A DNA stretch of 64,000 bases, taken from positions 6,104,001 through 6,168,000 of the forward strand of contig CM062208.1 of NCBI GenBank assembly GCA_031216445.1, given 5' to 3'. How positions within the stretch are numbered: position 1 is the first letter of the stretch; every line of letters begins with the position of its first letter. A program made the position numbers and the translations under genes. The stretch is from Lateolabrax maculatus. Taxonomy: Eukaryota; Chordata; Actinopteri; Acropomatiformes; Lateolabracidae. The notes beneath the pieces are model-generated. The model saw only the letters and a program-made list of their open reading frames with translations. It was not told where the DNA came from and searched no databases. Positions 26,901 through 39,000 of this stretch are shown piece by piece.

Positions 26901-29154
26901 TGTGAAAAGAATATTTAAATAATTCAAAAGACTTTTCTTGTGAGATAAAGCCCAATGTTTTCTGTTGACTTGAATAGAAAAAAAAAAAAACAAAAAACAA
27001 TCCCAGTTGTAGAACACTAAAAATCTGTCTAAATCTCAGCATCAGTAAGACAAGAGACATTAAGTAAAATGTAAAATAAGCCTTTTTGACATAAAGCTTG
27101 AAAATCAGATGAAGGCACAGGAGGCTGTGGAATTTAAACTCATTTGAAAGTCTAAAAGAGTCCTCTGCAAAGCAAGAAACTACACTCAGTTATTGTTTTC
27201 TTTAGGTTTATCTGGCAAAAAAAGTATGCAGCCTTAAACAACAGCCCAGCAATAAATCAAACCTTTATGAAGGTTGTAATGTTCCGTTTTTTTCCCAAAC
27301 CATTTCAGAGAGATGTTGTTTCACCTTTATGGTTATTTCAGACGCTGTACTCTCACTGAGAATAAATATATATAATATTTTGTTTACCCCATTTATTTCA
27401 ACGAGAGTAGACGAAATACTAGAAACACCTCTCAGGATTAACGCAATACAATTCAACACCTGCTCCAACTTGACCATTAGGATGAATTCAACAAAACTGA
27501 ACATTATAAACCTTATAAAAAGGATTTAAAGCAGATCTGTTGTATAAGAGTGCCTTAGTTGTGACTGTGTGTACCCAATAAAATACCAACTTGTGTGCAT
27601 ATCTGTGCAGACTTCATTAACTGTATACCCCCCCCCAAGGCTGTAAGAGACACATCAAACACTTCTAAAGGTTTAATGTCTCAAAGCTCATTTACGATCT
27701 CGAATCTCTATACATCTAAAAAAATAGTTTAGAGCATAGTGGCAGTATGCAACACAAACTAAAGTCACCAAATCAATGGTGAAATCAACAACGGTTACTG
27801 AGGTGAAAAATAAGTTGTTCCTGTTTTTGTTTGTTTTTTGTTGCTGTTATGTTTGTGTCATGAGCACATGACTGAAAGTGTGTGGGGTCACAGTATGCAG
27901 GTGGTTGATGCTTGTAAGACTGGGGATAGGGGAAGGGGAGTGGGGTGTGGGTGAGAGGGGGTCTGTGGGGGGGGGGGGGCATATAGCACCTTGTCATAAC
28001 ACTGTATAAACCTGATTTCCTCTCTGCCTCTTCAGCACTACATACCTGTCCATAGTTGTCTATCCCAGTCACTAATCTATTGAGATTGAGTAAATCAAAA
28101 GCGGTCCTCAAGGACTGGCCAATAGACGTGAGTCCGGTTGCTTGGAGGTTCCTCAACTCTGTCATGAATGTGGCGTGGCTCTCTTTCCATCCCGCCTTTG
28201 AAAAAAAAAAAACAAAACAAAAAAAAAACATTTTGATTAATAACAACAACTAGCAACACAACTGCCCCACTGTTGTGACCACAAGACAACTTCTACAGAA
28301 GTCAATGGTTTAACTTGGATTTTTTTTTAATTATGATTCTTAACTGACAAACATATATTTATATATATAAATCTATATATATATATATAGGTTGCTTCCT
28401 CTAACTTATATCAGGCCAATACTTTGACAGCACTGCAGCCAAGAGCTACCAGGCTAGTGAGGCCTGCTGGGGTCATAAATTACAAAAGTCGCAGTGTGTG
28501 ACTATAGTGGCGATTTGGTCTAAACAAGTAAAAGTAAGCTTGTCTGTCTGTCTGTCTCCCCCTCCTCCCTCCCTCCCCCCCGGCTCCCTCTCCTCCTCCC
28601 TCACATATCACCTCGCTGTATAAATAACACCCAGAGTTCCTTGCTGCTCACACTGAAACAAAATGTCGGCCATGTTTTAAAAGGGGGTATGAAAAGCTCC
28701 TCCTGAAGATTTTTTCTCTCTCCTCTCTTCCCTCTACACACAATTGATGTAGTGATCACAACGTGGTGGAGCGATGGAGGGGCGGACAAGTCAATCTGCG
28801 CAATGTAAAGCTTGGACATGACCCGAAAACAAAACTCTACCTTTATCCCGAACGGAACGTCTTCAAAATTTACCAACATATACCGGTCCCCTCGGCTGGC
28901 CGGATCTCTCCCTCTGAGCTGTGGAGATAGTAGAGAATTATTCACGGTTATCGACAGATCAGGTTTGACAGCAACAATGACGATCTGAGCCGCAGTCCCC
29001 GCTCGGGATCTCCCAACATGAATGTGTCCCGCGGTTACAGTACCTTCATAAAAGTCTCAACAGCGCCTTTTGCTATGTCCAGATAGGTAGTGCCCAGATG
29101 GGTGCGCTGGTTCATTGAAGCGGACGTGTCTATCAGAAAAAGTAAAACGGGCAT
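11929..29154 (-). CDS. ints6: Integrator complex subunit 6 (18-exon gene, 871 aa)
   Basis: Integrator is a nuclear complex that binds RNA polymerase II, cleaves snRNA 3' ends and attenuates mRNA transcription; INTS6 helps link it to PP2A. Exons in reading order: 29044-29154, 28841-28918, 28046-28195, 23045-23134, 21621-21804, 18694-18819, 18210-18361, 17640-17792, 16458-16590, 16000-16094, 15776-15886, 15044-15259, 14625-14751, 14260-14402, 13955-14141, 13252-13623, 12190-12283, 11929-12022. All are GT-AG and phases sum to 872 codons, against about 887 aa in human. The N-terminus is a von Willebrand A fold with a DTSAS metal-site motif (9-13). Recognisable INTS6 motifs follow: FRWDQRLFALVLR, CEVTGGRSYSVFS, MVIDKVPFDKYELEPSPL, FGNPFKLDKKGMMIDEADEF, a PKRRRC basic patch, and the C-terminal EAARFKKRVLIEQLENFL segment. 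The exon 13252-13623 is acidic and low-complexity. The syntenic position favours ints6 over its paralogue ints6l. Confidence 0.96.
12385..12500 (+). repeat. ints6: Dispersed repeat, family A (copy 2, partial)
   Basis: Shares 'atgtcagaaagtaatgaaaa', 'tgcccactac' and 'gatgtcttcaaatta' with the other family A copies. It lies in the ints6 intron between the exons at 12190-12283 and 13252-13623. Confidence 0.6.
17400..17625 (+). mobile_element. ints6: LINE 3'-tail-like remnant with TCAA/TCTA tail repeats
   Basis: An (ATTT)n stretch is followed by 'taccggctgctatgacgac', 'ttaatttcccttcagggatg' and a tail of (AATC)n then (TCTATCCA)n. The phrase of the type 'aatttccctcagggat...aataaa' plus a short tandem tail is characteristic of the 3' end of fish non-LTR retrotransposons. 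No coding part remains. It ends just before the ints6 exon 17640-17792. Confidence 0.6.
18965..19400 (-). repeat. ints6: Dispersed repeat, family D (copy 2, inverted)
   Basis: Carries 'gcaggtagtgtacagtggg' and 'agctgcctgcagctgctgg', which are reverse complements of words at 6860-7125. Its end ('ctgagctaaaaagaaccc' to 'gataattctctgtgggttt') matches 52830-52920. It lies in ints6 intron 5, the intron between the exons at 21621-21804 and 18694-18819. Confidence 0.65.
24185..24500 (-). repeat. ints6: Dispersed repeat, family A (copy 3)
   Basis: Contains 'ttttgataaatcgattaat', 'tgatgggcatttttcagta' and 'ttttctgatgttacagac', the last two being reverse complements of words at 12385-12500. It is intronic and diverged. 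Confidence 0.65.
25320..25351. repeat. Perfect 32-nt palindrome
   Basis: The left half is TCACATACTATATATA and the right half is its exact reverse complement, with no spacer. The centre is (TA)n, while the outer 8 bases on each side are of mixed sequence, so it is more than a plain AT microsatellite. It could extrude as a cruciform or form an RNA hairpin in the ints6 pre-mRNA. Confidence 0.9.
25550..25690 (+). repeat. ints6: Dispersed repeat, family A (copy 4, partial)
   Basis: Shows 'aattaatcaattagtcaata', 'attaatcgataatgcaaat' and 'attattagttgcagccc', matching the end regions of family A. Intronic in ints6. Confidence 0.6.
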
Positions 29155-29780
29155 TGTGATGGTAATGACACGTTCTGCATGGACTTGGTGTCAGTACAAC
29201 CGGCCAAAACGCAACAACAACAACCAAAAAAAAAAAAAAAAAAGAAGATCTTTTGTTCCCCTGCCGCCTTGTATCACCTCTCAGCTAGCTGGCTAGCTAG
29301 CTGGCTAACTGTCTGTCTCACACATTCTTTCCAAAAAAAAAAAAAAAAAAAAAAAAAAGTGTAAGAATAGTGAGTGTAGAGGCCCTTTCCGGGCGGACTA
29401 CACTAAAAACCTCAGACCCTAGGGGCAGGTTATGGATTCACGAGGGATTTTTGGTAATTTTTACAATATTTTGCAAATATTCCTAAGTTTCATAGTAACA
29501 AAGTTCCCCCTCATAGTGAGTCCCTGCTTCTCCCTACACTGAGTGCGCTCCGTCTTCCCCGCTCCTTATAACCTCCGCTCCGCGCTACGCCCCGCCCCCC
29601 GGGCGCTCTCCCCGCGTCACGTGTGACAACGCGCCGTCCCCATTGGTCGGCCCGGGCCGCTCATTACCATATCCAAATCGAGGCCCGGCGCTGAGGGCGT
29701 CGTGCGCATGCGCGCTCGGCCGTGAGGGGCAGGAATGCGAGGAAAACGTCCTGTACGTGCGTTATGTGTTTAAGAATGCA
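29155..29780 (-). promoter_or_regulatory. ints6: ints6 5' untranslated region and CpG promoter
   Basis: Upstream of the ints6 ATG (29154) are two long A-runs (29225-29243 and 29334-29358 on the plus strand, that is U-runs in the transcript) separated by a palindrome-rich GCTAGCTGG stretch (29283-29307). Beyond lies a CpG-rich block with a GC box (29591-29600), a CACGTG E-box (29618-29623), an inverted CCAAT box (ATTGG, 29642-29646) and GCGCATGCGC (29704-29713), the palindromic NRF1-type site. This is a housekeeping-style promoter. The transcription start probably lies between about 29400 and 29650, but I cannot fix it. Confidence 0.65.
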
Positions 29781-32680
29781 ATATATGTGGCGAAAGGGCT
29801 CGTTTTTTATTTTATTTTGTGGGGCATTAGTGTTGTTTCTGTGTTTTTTTGTTTGTGCACATATTATTTAAGTGTGTCTGCCCCCGAGAGCGGATTACAT
29901 AATCAACATTTACTTCATCCAGTGCACGGGCGTGGGCTACTGTGAAAGACAACCCCTGAAGACTATAGAGAGAAAAAACTGAAGGCAAAGATGGACAATA
30001 TCAAATAAAAAGCAGTGAAATATTAACTCGGGAATGCGCCCAGGGTGCACAGACACTACTGGCTGACAGTATGGCACTTGGTTTTCATGTGATGACCAAA
30101 TAAAGACAGCCCTTTCTGCGAAACGAGCTGAAGGAGGACAGGTTTAGCTGAATAGTCGCTGCAAGGGATTGACATGCGCGCGCACGCACTCACACACCCT
30201 GCAGCTCTAAAATGGCTATACTTTCTGTTTTCCCCATATGTGCAATAAGATAGGCACACTTCAAAATAAGAAATTAAAACTGTATTTTTCTAAAAAGTGA
30301 GATTTAATAAAGTGGCAGGCAGACTTCCTTTCAGTTTTGGCTTTGCATAAACATGTAGTTATGTGAGATAGTATGTCTAAACTAATTTACCACACACTTT
30401 GGAATTATTTCAATTGAACAGGCTGCACATCATCCTGGCTGATTAGAGGATCCACTCCTAATGCCACATCATGACACTCAGATGGACGTGTTCGATTGTG
30501 AAATATAATTTGCATAATGTAACTCCATGGAAAATATCATCACTTCCGCAAAAATAAGAGGAAACCATCCGGTGGCAGGCGATAGACAAGAGGAGGAAGG
30601 TCTATTGCTTCTTGTTTGACAGAGTTAACTAAAGCCACACACACAACAGTTCACCTTCCGGTGTGTCACTGTTTTTCACAATAAAATGATTTATGGGGGA
30701 TGGTGTGATGGGAACTAAGGATAAAGATCAGCAGTTGTATTGAAATGTATTGCCAGCCTGAACCAACTGATTTCACATATGCATCAAGAGTCAGTGCTGG
30801 AAAGTAAAGGAAACCAAGCAGCCCACATTTACTTGAGTAATTTATTTAAGTTTCCATTTGTGGTACTCTGACTCCAATATATTTGTGAAAAAAATACTGT
30901 GTTTTTACTCTACTACATTTATTGGACAGTGCAACACATATGATCTTCTTTTAATATATGATGCATTGATATGGTTAAACTACTCAACAGCATATAAAGT
31001 AGTCATAGCTACCTATATCAAGTGATGCTTCAATAATAATACTCTACTGTATTACTAATATAAACAGTAACATAACCCTCTATACTTTGATACAGCAAGT
31101 ATTTTTGCTGATAATACTTCTGTACGTAATAAGTAAAGATGTAAATTTGAATGCAGGATGTTGAATGAGTATTTCTTACATTGTGACATTACTTTGTAGG
31201 GGATCTGTGAACTTCCACAACAATACACCTAATCTTACCTTGATTAGAGTAAACATTCACATCACAACTTCAAGATTTCTTCAATTATTTGTACTTATTT
31301 TTGTTTTCATTTTTCTCTTTTTTGCCAAAAATGTTAATCTATTTCAAGTTGCACTTGTTTCATATACTTGTTTACAAGTTTGTTGTAACATTTTATAGTT
31401 GTTCTACTCTCATATTATTATTACTACATTCTACTTGTAGTGGCTATTTGTCACATAAGCTTTTTTTTAATCAAAATATACAAATAATAATCAAACTAAT
31501 GAAACAGATCCCACACTACTATGGTTCCTCCAAAAATATTGACCTTAAATACCACACAGTGTACTTTCATTCGCCATACTAGTTTTAGACCTTTATTCTG
31601 AAATCCAGACGAAACATGACCGGAAACAATTGTCCTTGTGTTTCACGACTATTTGTAAACAGCCAACAAGAAATATTAGAAGTGTTTTTACATGTTGTGT
31701 CATGTGTTGAGTTAAACACGCCGGTAGATAATATGTATTAACCATCTGTTCCATGATAATATTTTACTTGGACAAAGAACGTTACAAAAACACACGTTAT
31801 TGTCAATAAGGGCTTTACTTTGAAAGTCATGAAGTGTGTTGCTCTATTATGAAAGAGCCTTAATATCTGTCCCTTAATAAATGTGTGATGCAACCAAGAA
31901 TAACTTCGAGAAGACTTCAGGTCTTAGGCTGCATATGTGACTATAGTGGCTTATACATTAAATACTTATATATTGTGTTTGGCCAGCTGTAAATCCACCA
32001 TCAACACTTAAAATAGTAAAACTGTGGAGAGAACAGTTCTCATTCTCACAGTTAGAAATGTCACCAAATGTTAGATATTAATTTAGTGTCATGATCATCT
32101 GACTTTCTAATAGGACATCAGGTCAGGTCAGCTGTCATTTTGTTGCTACCAATGCAGTTAGATATGTTAATAAAGTCATTAACAAAGGTTTTAAAGATTT
32201 AAAAAAATAAAGTGCTTATCTCAGCTTGGGTTTACAGTCTACACATTTCTAACAGGAAGAGTTACAAACAGGGAGTGGGGAGTTTGGAGGACTTGGGAAT
32301 TTACCAGACAGGGAGGGTCTAATGAAAACTATCAAGTTGGATTATGGGAAATGTAGGTTTCAGTGTTTTTGTAACTTTACCCATGTAGGGACTAAAAAAA
32401 TCAGGATATATCTCAGCCTCTGGTACACCAATGACCACTGTTAATTCTTTTTTGGAGTACTTCTTTATTAAAGCCTTGTCTTATTAGAAAGTGGTATAAT
32501 GATGATACTTTTAATAATGAGCTGCTTATAAAGACTATTTATTTGAGATTATTCTGCATCACACTTTTAATGAGAAAAAATATATATATATTTTATTTAT
32601 TTTTTTATTACCCCTCAAGAGTTTTTTATTCTAAAAAATAAAGATTTGTTGAAAAAAAAAAAAAAGTTGAGTTTTTAGAG
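29780..32680. other. Intergenic DNA between the divergent ints6 and wdfy2 promoters
   Basis: I find no gene. The stretch is AT-rich, contains a family B repeat at about 30785-31150, several A/T-runs and short AT repeats near 32580-32600. Open frames at 29643-29945 and 31165-31582 are not supported by any domain, splice pattern or coding bias. Confidence 0.6.
30785..31150 (+). repeat. Dispersed repeat, family B (copy 2)
   Basis: Words such as 'cacatttacttgagtaattt', 'actctactacatttattgg' and 'tgatgcattgatatggttaa' match the family B pattern seen at 4070-4445, in the inter-promoter region of ints6 and wdfy2. Confidence 0.6.
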
Positions 32681-32689
32681 ATGCTTTTA

Positions 32690-32890
32690 TTTTATTTGCG
32701 CAGCGCTGACAGGAAGTCTTATTTTGTCCACCGGAAGTCGGAGTCCGGCTCGCCGCTGCCGCCGCCGCTGCAGGTCCGTGTCGTCAGCTGACGGGCCGCC
32801 GTCACAACACCGTGTCCGCCGTCGAGACCCGGGACGGGTTATGTTTCCCGAGGCCAGGACCGCAGACGGAGGTTCGTGCACCACCGACCC
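32690..32890 (+). promoter_or_regulatory. wdfy2: wdfy2 promoter and 5' leader
   Basis: The start of a CpG-rich block that continues into intron 1. Two ETS-type sites are visible (AGGAAGT at 32711-32717 and CCGGAAGT at 32731-32738), plus GCC-triplet repeats and the palindrome GTCAGCTGAC at 32783-32792. An upstream ATG at 32841 starts an overlapping out-of-frame open frame (see separate entry). Confidence 0.6.
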
Positions 32891-32972
32891 ATGGCGGCCG
32901 AAATTCAGCCCCAGCCGCAGGCGCGGAAGCCATGTCTGCTCAGCAAAATCGAGGCTTTCCAGGACGTGGTGA
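32841..32972 (+). other. wdfy2: Upstream ORF overlapping the wdfy2 start codon
   Basis: An ATG with G at -3 opens 43 codons and a stop in a different frame from wdfy2, running across the main ATG at 32891 to TGA at 32970-32972, within exon 1. If the leader begins upstream of 32841, ribosomes starting here would miss the main start. This would lower WDFY2 output or make it depend on leaky scanning. Whether the transcript includes the upstream ATG is not known. Confidence 0.5.
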
Positions 32973-35900
32973 GCACGGCGGTCATCATCCCCAAGGAAGA
33001 CGGCGTCATCAGCGTGTCCGAGGACAGGTGGGCTCCAGACGCACATTTACACCTAAAATCCCACCTGCACACCCCGTCACCAGACTGGTTTCCTCCCCCC
33101 CCCCCCCCCCCCCACCACCTCCTCCACCACCTCCACGCTCCCCGTCCGTCATTGATCGAGCCTCAGTCAGATCGGAGCTGTTTGTCTGCACCGGTAGAGA
33201 AACGGTCCGCACGGTTCACGGCAGAAAACGTCTCGTAACGTTTGTATAAAAGCGTCAGCTGACCCGGTCACCTGAGCGCGTTACACTACACGCGCCTGCA
33301 CGGTCAGGGACGGAAACACGCATGTGCGGTGTCGGTGTGTTTTTACACAGATCAGAGTTTCTCGACCTAAGGAGGAAACTATATAGAATAAGAATAATTT
33401 AATTTCTACTCTCAGCCTCTCTGTCTCTCTCTGATGTGTGTGTGTGTGTGTGTGTGTGTTCAGTCTATTGACATGTGCAAGTGCTGGAGGGTGGGAGTGA
33501 GCATTTGCATGTTCAAAGGTTGCATGTCCTGTAATGCCTGTGTAATCTCAGTTGCTCTACCTATAAAAAAATCCAGGTTTTCTGTCATTATTCCCACTTG
33601 CCATTAATCTGTGTGATCCATATCCCTGATCCAGGACCATGCACCACCTATCACTTATCTCCTGGAATATTTCAGTGAGGAAAAAAAAAAAAGCTCATAA
33701 AACATAAAAAATATGAACAGACTAGATGTGTTTTTGGTGATTTACAAGCTGGGCGCAGGAGTGTCCAAACATTTCATGCCAGGAGCCTTTTAGTGTATCT
33801 TAATGACCGAGTCTTAAGCACTTTGTTCCGTACACTTGAATCTGTAGTAACATGATTTTGTCACTATTAAATTTCACTCACCAGTAAATATCACTCCTAA
33901 CGGGAACAGTGGGGGACTGAAGACGTGCTGTCAGGTGTACGTCTTGCAGTGGAGACTTAAAATACATCCCAGAGGTGGACACCAGTTCATCTTGGACACC
34001 AGTTTGCTCTTGTTCAGTGTCATAAGAGAGAATGTTTACTCCCATTTGTTTGTTGAGCCACATCAACAACACCAGATTTTGTTGGGAAATCTGGACTTTT
34101 TTCAAACCCCAGTAGAACTCTGACTGTGGGAGCTGCTGGTGGCAACTAGACTATCATCACATTGTGTTTAGATAAGCTCCAGCTGTGCGTCCTCCTGTGT
34201 TGCTTCTACATCAACAGAGGAAGGGTTTGAGTTTTGGCGAACAGTGATGTAAGCACAGTCACATTTCCCAAATTTTTTACAGAAATGTCGACGTTCGGGA
34301 ACCTGGACGTAACTTTTCCGCACAGCTGGGCAGTCGATCTTCACAACAAACGATTTCATGTGCGCATACTTTTGCAACACACGTCCAATTTTTCCTTGCA
34401 AGCTTTTGTTCAGTGTGTTCAGATGATGTGTGCACATCTGAGTGGTAGATTACGTCCCTGTAAATGCTGTTGAGTTACGTTTTCTTATTATTAGTTCAGT
34501 AGTTATTATTTAATCATCACTTACAGCACTATAAATATTGTGGCAGAGTCTAAAACGTAATGGTTTCCCCCCCTCAGGACGATTCGGGTATGGCTGAAGA
34601 GAGACAGCGGTCAGTACTGGCCCAGCGTCTACCACACCATGTCATGTAAGTATTCTTGCCTAGCAGATTTGTACAGAAAAACATGTACTTCTTGTTGTTG
34701 TTCATTCCTGTTTTTGTTCACTCTTCCTCCGTGTTTGCTTTCACTATGTGTGAGCTTCTCCTCGTCACGACACACATGATGAATTACGCAGACTCCACTT
34801 CTCAGAATGACATGAAAGCGTGGAGTTTAATTGCTCCTGAATTAGGATTCGGCGTCCGAGCTCCTGTGAGATCATTCGCTCGCCTCTCTTCTGTACTGCA
34901 GTGCCGCATGTCTGTGACACTGTTTGTCCTTTTCCCTTCAGTTGTGCAACTTAAGGAAATCCCGTGCTACCATCAGCAAGATCTGTAGATTACAAAAGCA
35001 GTTCCAGAGGCTGCATATATTAAAATTTTAGTTTACTGATAGAAAAAACTGAAAGTAGTGTAGACAGTAATCACTACTTTGAGAATTTACAGATATAGCT
35101 TATAGTTTTTATCTGAGCCAGAACTGAGTCAAATCTTGACTGAAATGACTTAAAATGTGATAACATATTGGCAGAATGAATTGATTCCTGAATGTTTTTA
35201 TTGAAGTATGAGTTTTTTATACATAAAGGCATCAGTGCATCAGTTTTCCATGTTTGTTGTGCTCTCCGGAAACTTTCAGATAAGGTCAAATTGCAGGAAG
35301 TTTGGTCCAACTTTTATTAATTTTTTGTCTCCCACACCTCAGCCAAGACTTTCAGGAAATTGCAACAGAATTCTGTTATCCAAAGCGGTTAAATCGTCGA
35401 CAGAGACACCGAAATTATCTGCAGTATATTCATTTTGGGGTTATTTTCACCACATTCAATCCGCCAAACAGGGTTTCAGCAGAAGAAGGTTCTTTAGATA
35501 AAAAAATAAAAATAAATTGTGTAGCATAATGGGACTACAAATTGCATTTGGTTGTGCAACCCTGTGTTGTAGAATGACAAATAAATTAACCTTTAAGAAA
35601 GAAATAAATACATATTGTGGCTTTTGTGTAAGGGGAAAGGATTTTGCTATTTAAAATAAATAATTGGTATCTGTAAGGTAACTGATCGAATACTGCATTT
35701 GTTTCTGCACGATGACCTCACGCAGAAACTTTGAGACACACCCTGCCTCATTATAGAAAAATATAGATTCTGATATTTTTGACCTGAAGTTGGCATTTTG
35801 TCTGCTATTCAAGTAAATATTGTATAAACAAGAATACATTAGCAGAGTTAATTTTTTTTTTTTTTTTATCAAAAATCGTTCAAATAAACAAAACGACTGT

Positions 35901-36037
35901 CATCAAAAAAACAAACATGTTCTGCTTGAGAGTCCTAAGACTGAAGAGTAAAACTGTTTAAGATGCCTTGTGTACTGAGCAGTAACCCACAGGGGGTGGC
36001 TGTGTTGTTGTTGTTGTTGTTGTGGCGTTAAACTGTG

Positions 36038-36099
<62 letters not shown>

Positions 36100-39000
36100 C
36101 AGAGTGTTCACTATTATTCTCGTGTGTCTTTGTGTCTCCAGCGTCGTGCTCCTGTATGTCCTTTAACCCAGAGACCAGGAGGCTGTCGGTGGGGATGGAC
36201 ACTGGAAGTATCTGTGTAAGTTCCCTCCAAACACAACCCCCTGCCCTCTTTTTCTTTTCCTCACTCATCACTGTTTGCTTTTTTCGCTGTTTCTGTTCTC
36301 TAGGTTGTATTTCTGTCAGTATGTTGACAGGGAGATCTTGTGATATTTGTCATCTACTTTTTGGCACATAGAGTGGAATGCAGCTCTAATTGTATATATT
36401 TTGGTGTAAAGATTTTCTGTTCTCCAGTGCAACAGGAATGTTTCTGGTCAGTTTGTTTATTCAGTGGGAATGAGAGCTGTCTCAGGTCACTGTGAATGTG
36501 TCACTTGGTGAGAAAGGAAAACCTCTGAATTTTGTCTCTTCTCTTTGAGCCGTGTAGAGGTGGTGTGGAACCTTAATCGTTTCCAGAATGGAAAGAGTTG
36601 TGGTTCACTTGGTCTCTAGTCAAATACTTCCTGATTTGAATCCTAATTTTCATTGAGGCGGATGTCTAATAGCCTTGCACCTACGTGTGATGTGCATATA
36701 AAATTTGACCTGTTGATGATGCTAAATGAGAAGTTAAGGGATCGCCAAAGGCATTACAATTCTTCTTGAGGGGGAGGTGAATGTCTGAACCATATTTCAT
36801 TACAATTCATCCAACGTCATCAAGACATTTAACTCAAAACCTGATGGTGGCGCTAGACAAAAAGTCAGGAAGTCACCAAAATCTGTTGGATAAATTCTCT
36901 GGGCACCATTAGTGTCTTTAAATAATTTCCAATCCATTCAGTATGTGTTGAGATATTTGAGTCTGGACTAAATTAATAGACTCAACAACCAACATTTCCA
37001 TCCCTAGAGCCTCGCTGCTCGCGTGGGTGGTAAAAATTCCAATTAATGCTTAAAAATGCAGAATTTTTTTTAGAAATGAAAAGATCTAAATTTCAAACTT
37101 TCTCTGCTCTGATAATGTTTCAGATGAATTTTGCCCCACTAGTGCGAAGGCGGTTGGTTTGTTGGTTTGTCCGTTTGTTCATCCAGCACTTCGGCCAGGA
37201 TGCAATGAAATTTACTGTAGATGTTCAAGGTCCTCAGAGAACGATACCATGACCTTTCCTTTCCACAATTTCCATTTTTATGATATATCACAGCCTAACT
37301 GGCAGATTCTTCTGAAAGCACATTAATCTTCCCCAGAGCCAATGTTAAATTTGCACATGAAAAGATATTTCTTAATGTAATAGGCAGATTAATTTACTAA
37401 AAAAAGTTTAACTTAACCTTTACATGACCTAGAGAGAGAACACATTTAAAGTTAAAATAACAGCAAAATAACAGCACGATGTAATGACCACTGCAGCCTC
37501 TAGTGGCCACTAGTGAAACTTGTTTCTTTTAAGTAGTTTTACTTTAAGACAAACAACGAGTTGAAACGACTGACACATGTTGTACTGTGCTGTACTACAC
37601 TGGCCTGTACTGTACCACACAGTCCATGCCGGTCTGTTCTAAGATGCAGCATTTTTTACCGTCCAGTTTTGTTGTTTGAGAATTTCACAGTGGGAGTCGT
37701 TTGTTTTGGAACAAGTCGGCCCAACTCAAAGTCAGACGGTAACATAACAGAACATTTTCTAGGATTTTCATCTCAGAACTACATTAAAAACTTTGTTTTA
37801 TTATGGGTGGTGGCCTTAGAGGAAATTTGGCTGGAAACTTTTGGAAGTGAAATTGGCAAGGATTTATCTTTCTGCAGGAGGAAGGCCTACACTTCACAAA
37901 GGCATGTGCAATGTTTAAGTGTACATACTGAAATTTAAACACTGTAACATAATTTGTGAAATTATTTGGAAACATTTGTCATTGACCCGAGTCAATATGA
38001 ACATTTATTTACACTTCCTGTCTTTCAGGAGTTCGTCCTGTCAGAAGACTACAATAAGATGACCCCAGCACGCACCTACCAGGGTGAGACTGTGTGTGGG
38101 TGTGTGTGTTTGTGCGCATGATGACTAAGTTTAATGTCCTTTCCCTGTTTCGGTTTCGTCCTCTGCACATACTGTATGTGCGTGTATCCAAGGGTGTGTG
38201 TGTGTGTCAGTGTGTCAGTGTGTCAGTGTGTCAGTGTGTCTTAAGAGGCAGAATAAGACATCTTGATGTAAACCCAGAGCCAACCTTAAGAAGCCAGAAT
38301 ACTCTGTCGGAAGTGCTTGTCAGATGCTTTAATAGCTTCAGAAACCCGCTTTGTAAACCCAATGAACGTCGTTATCCCAGTATAAAAATGATAACGCATC
38401 ACAGTGTGTCTGTTCGGATCAGGTATATATACTTTTGATTTCCAACATGTCGTACGAACCCCTTCTTTTCTAGTGCAACCCGGCCCTTGTGCTTACTTAA
38501 ACTCTCAATACCTTTTGAGAAGACTTGGAAAACTGTAGAGCCCATCTAAAGTGAAGTGTGATGATTCATGTGTGATCTGATTTAAAAAGGAACAATAAGG
38601 AAAAAGGAGTGCTTTGATTATAGCAAGGCTTTTGTGATGCTGCTCATCTAGAAAACGCATCATTTTAATTTAGCAGAAGAGCCTTGTGTATTTTGGTTCT
38701 CAAAGCTCTGAGATTAACATGCATTTATTATTCTTACGTCAGTAACTCATAATAAAAAGGATGAAACACAATGTTCATGTTCTAGGTATTGTTAGTTCAG
38801 TGTTGTTAATGGTTGATAAAATGAAATAATTTTTACATGGGAGGGTTTTGCTTCCCAAAGGGCGTCATGATGGAAAAGGTTTGAGAACCACTGTTTTATA
38901 ATATATTCTATCTATTCTAATGAATAGTGCTATATACTGTAAAACGCTTGTTTTTCTTACAAATATCCAGTGTTATCATTATAGCAGTTATTGACTTAAG

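Larger units (their letters stand above)
23135..28045 (-). other. ints6: Large ints6 intron (4.9 kb)
   Basis: This is the longest ints6 intron, between the exons 28046-28195 and 23045-23134. It holds family A repeat copies at about 24185-24500 and 25550-25690, a perfect AT-cored palindrome at 25320-25351, and the non-repetitive stretches 23560-24060 and 25790-26060, which look unlike neighbouring repeat DNA. Open frames at 24639-24959 and 25901-26411 show no domain or splice partner and are not called as genes. Confidence 0.7.

Noticed and set aside
33009..33212. Polyglycine/polyproline frames near wdfy2 intron 1
   Set aside because: Artefact of the poly-C and CCACCT tract; the wdfy2 exon 1 donor at 33028 splices it out.
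35903..36271. Minus-strand frame with poly-Cys-Val
   Set aside because: Translation of the (CA)n microsatellite, not a cysteine-rich protein.
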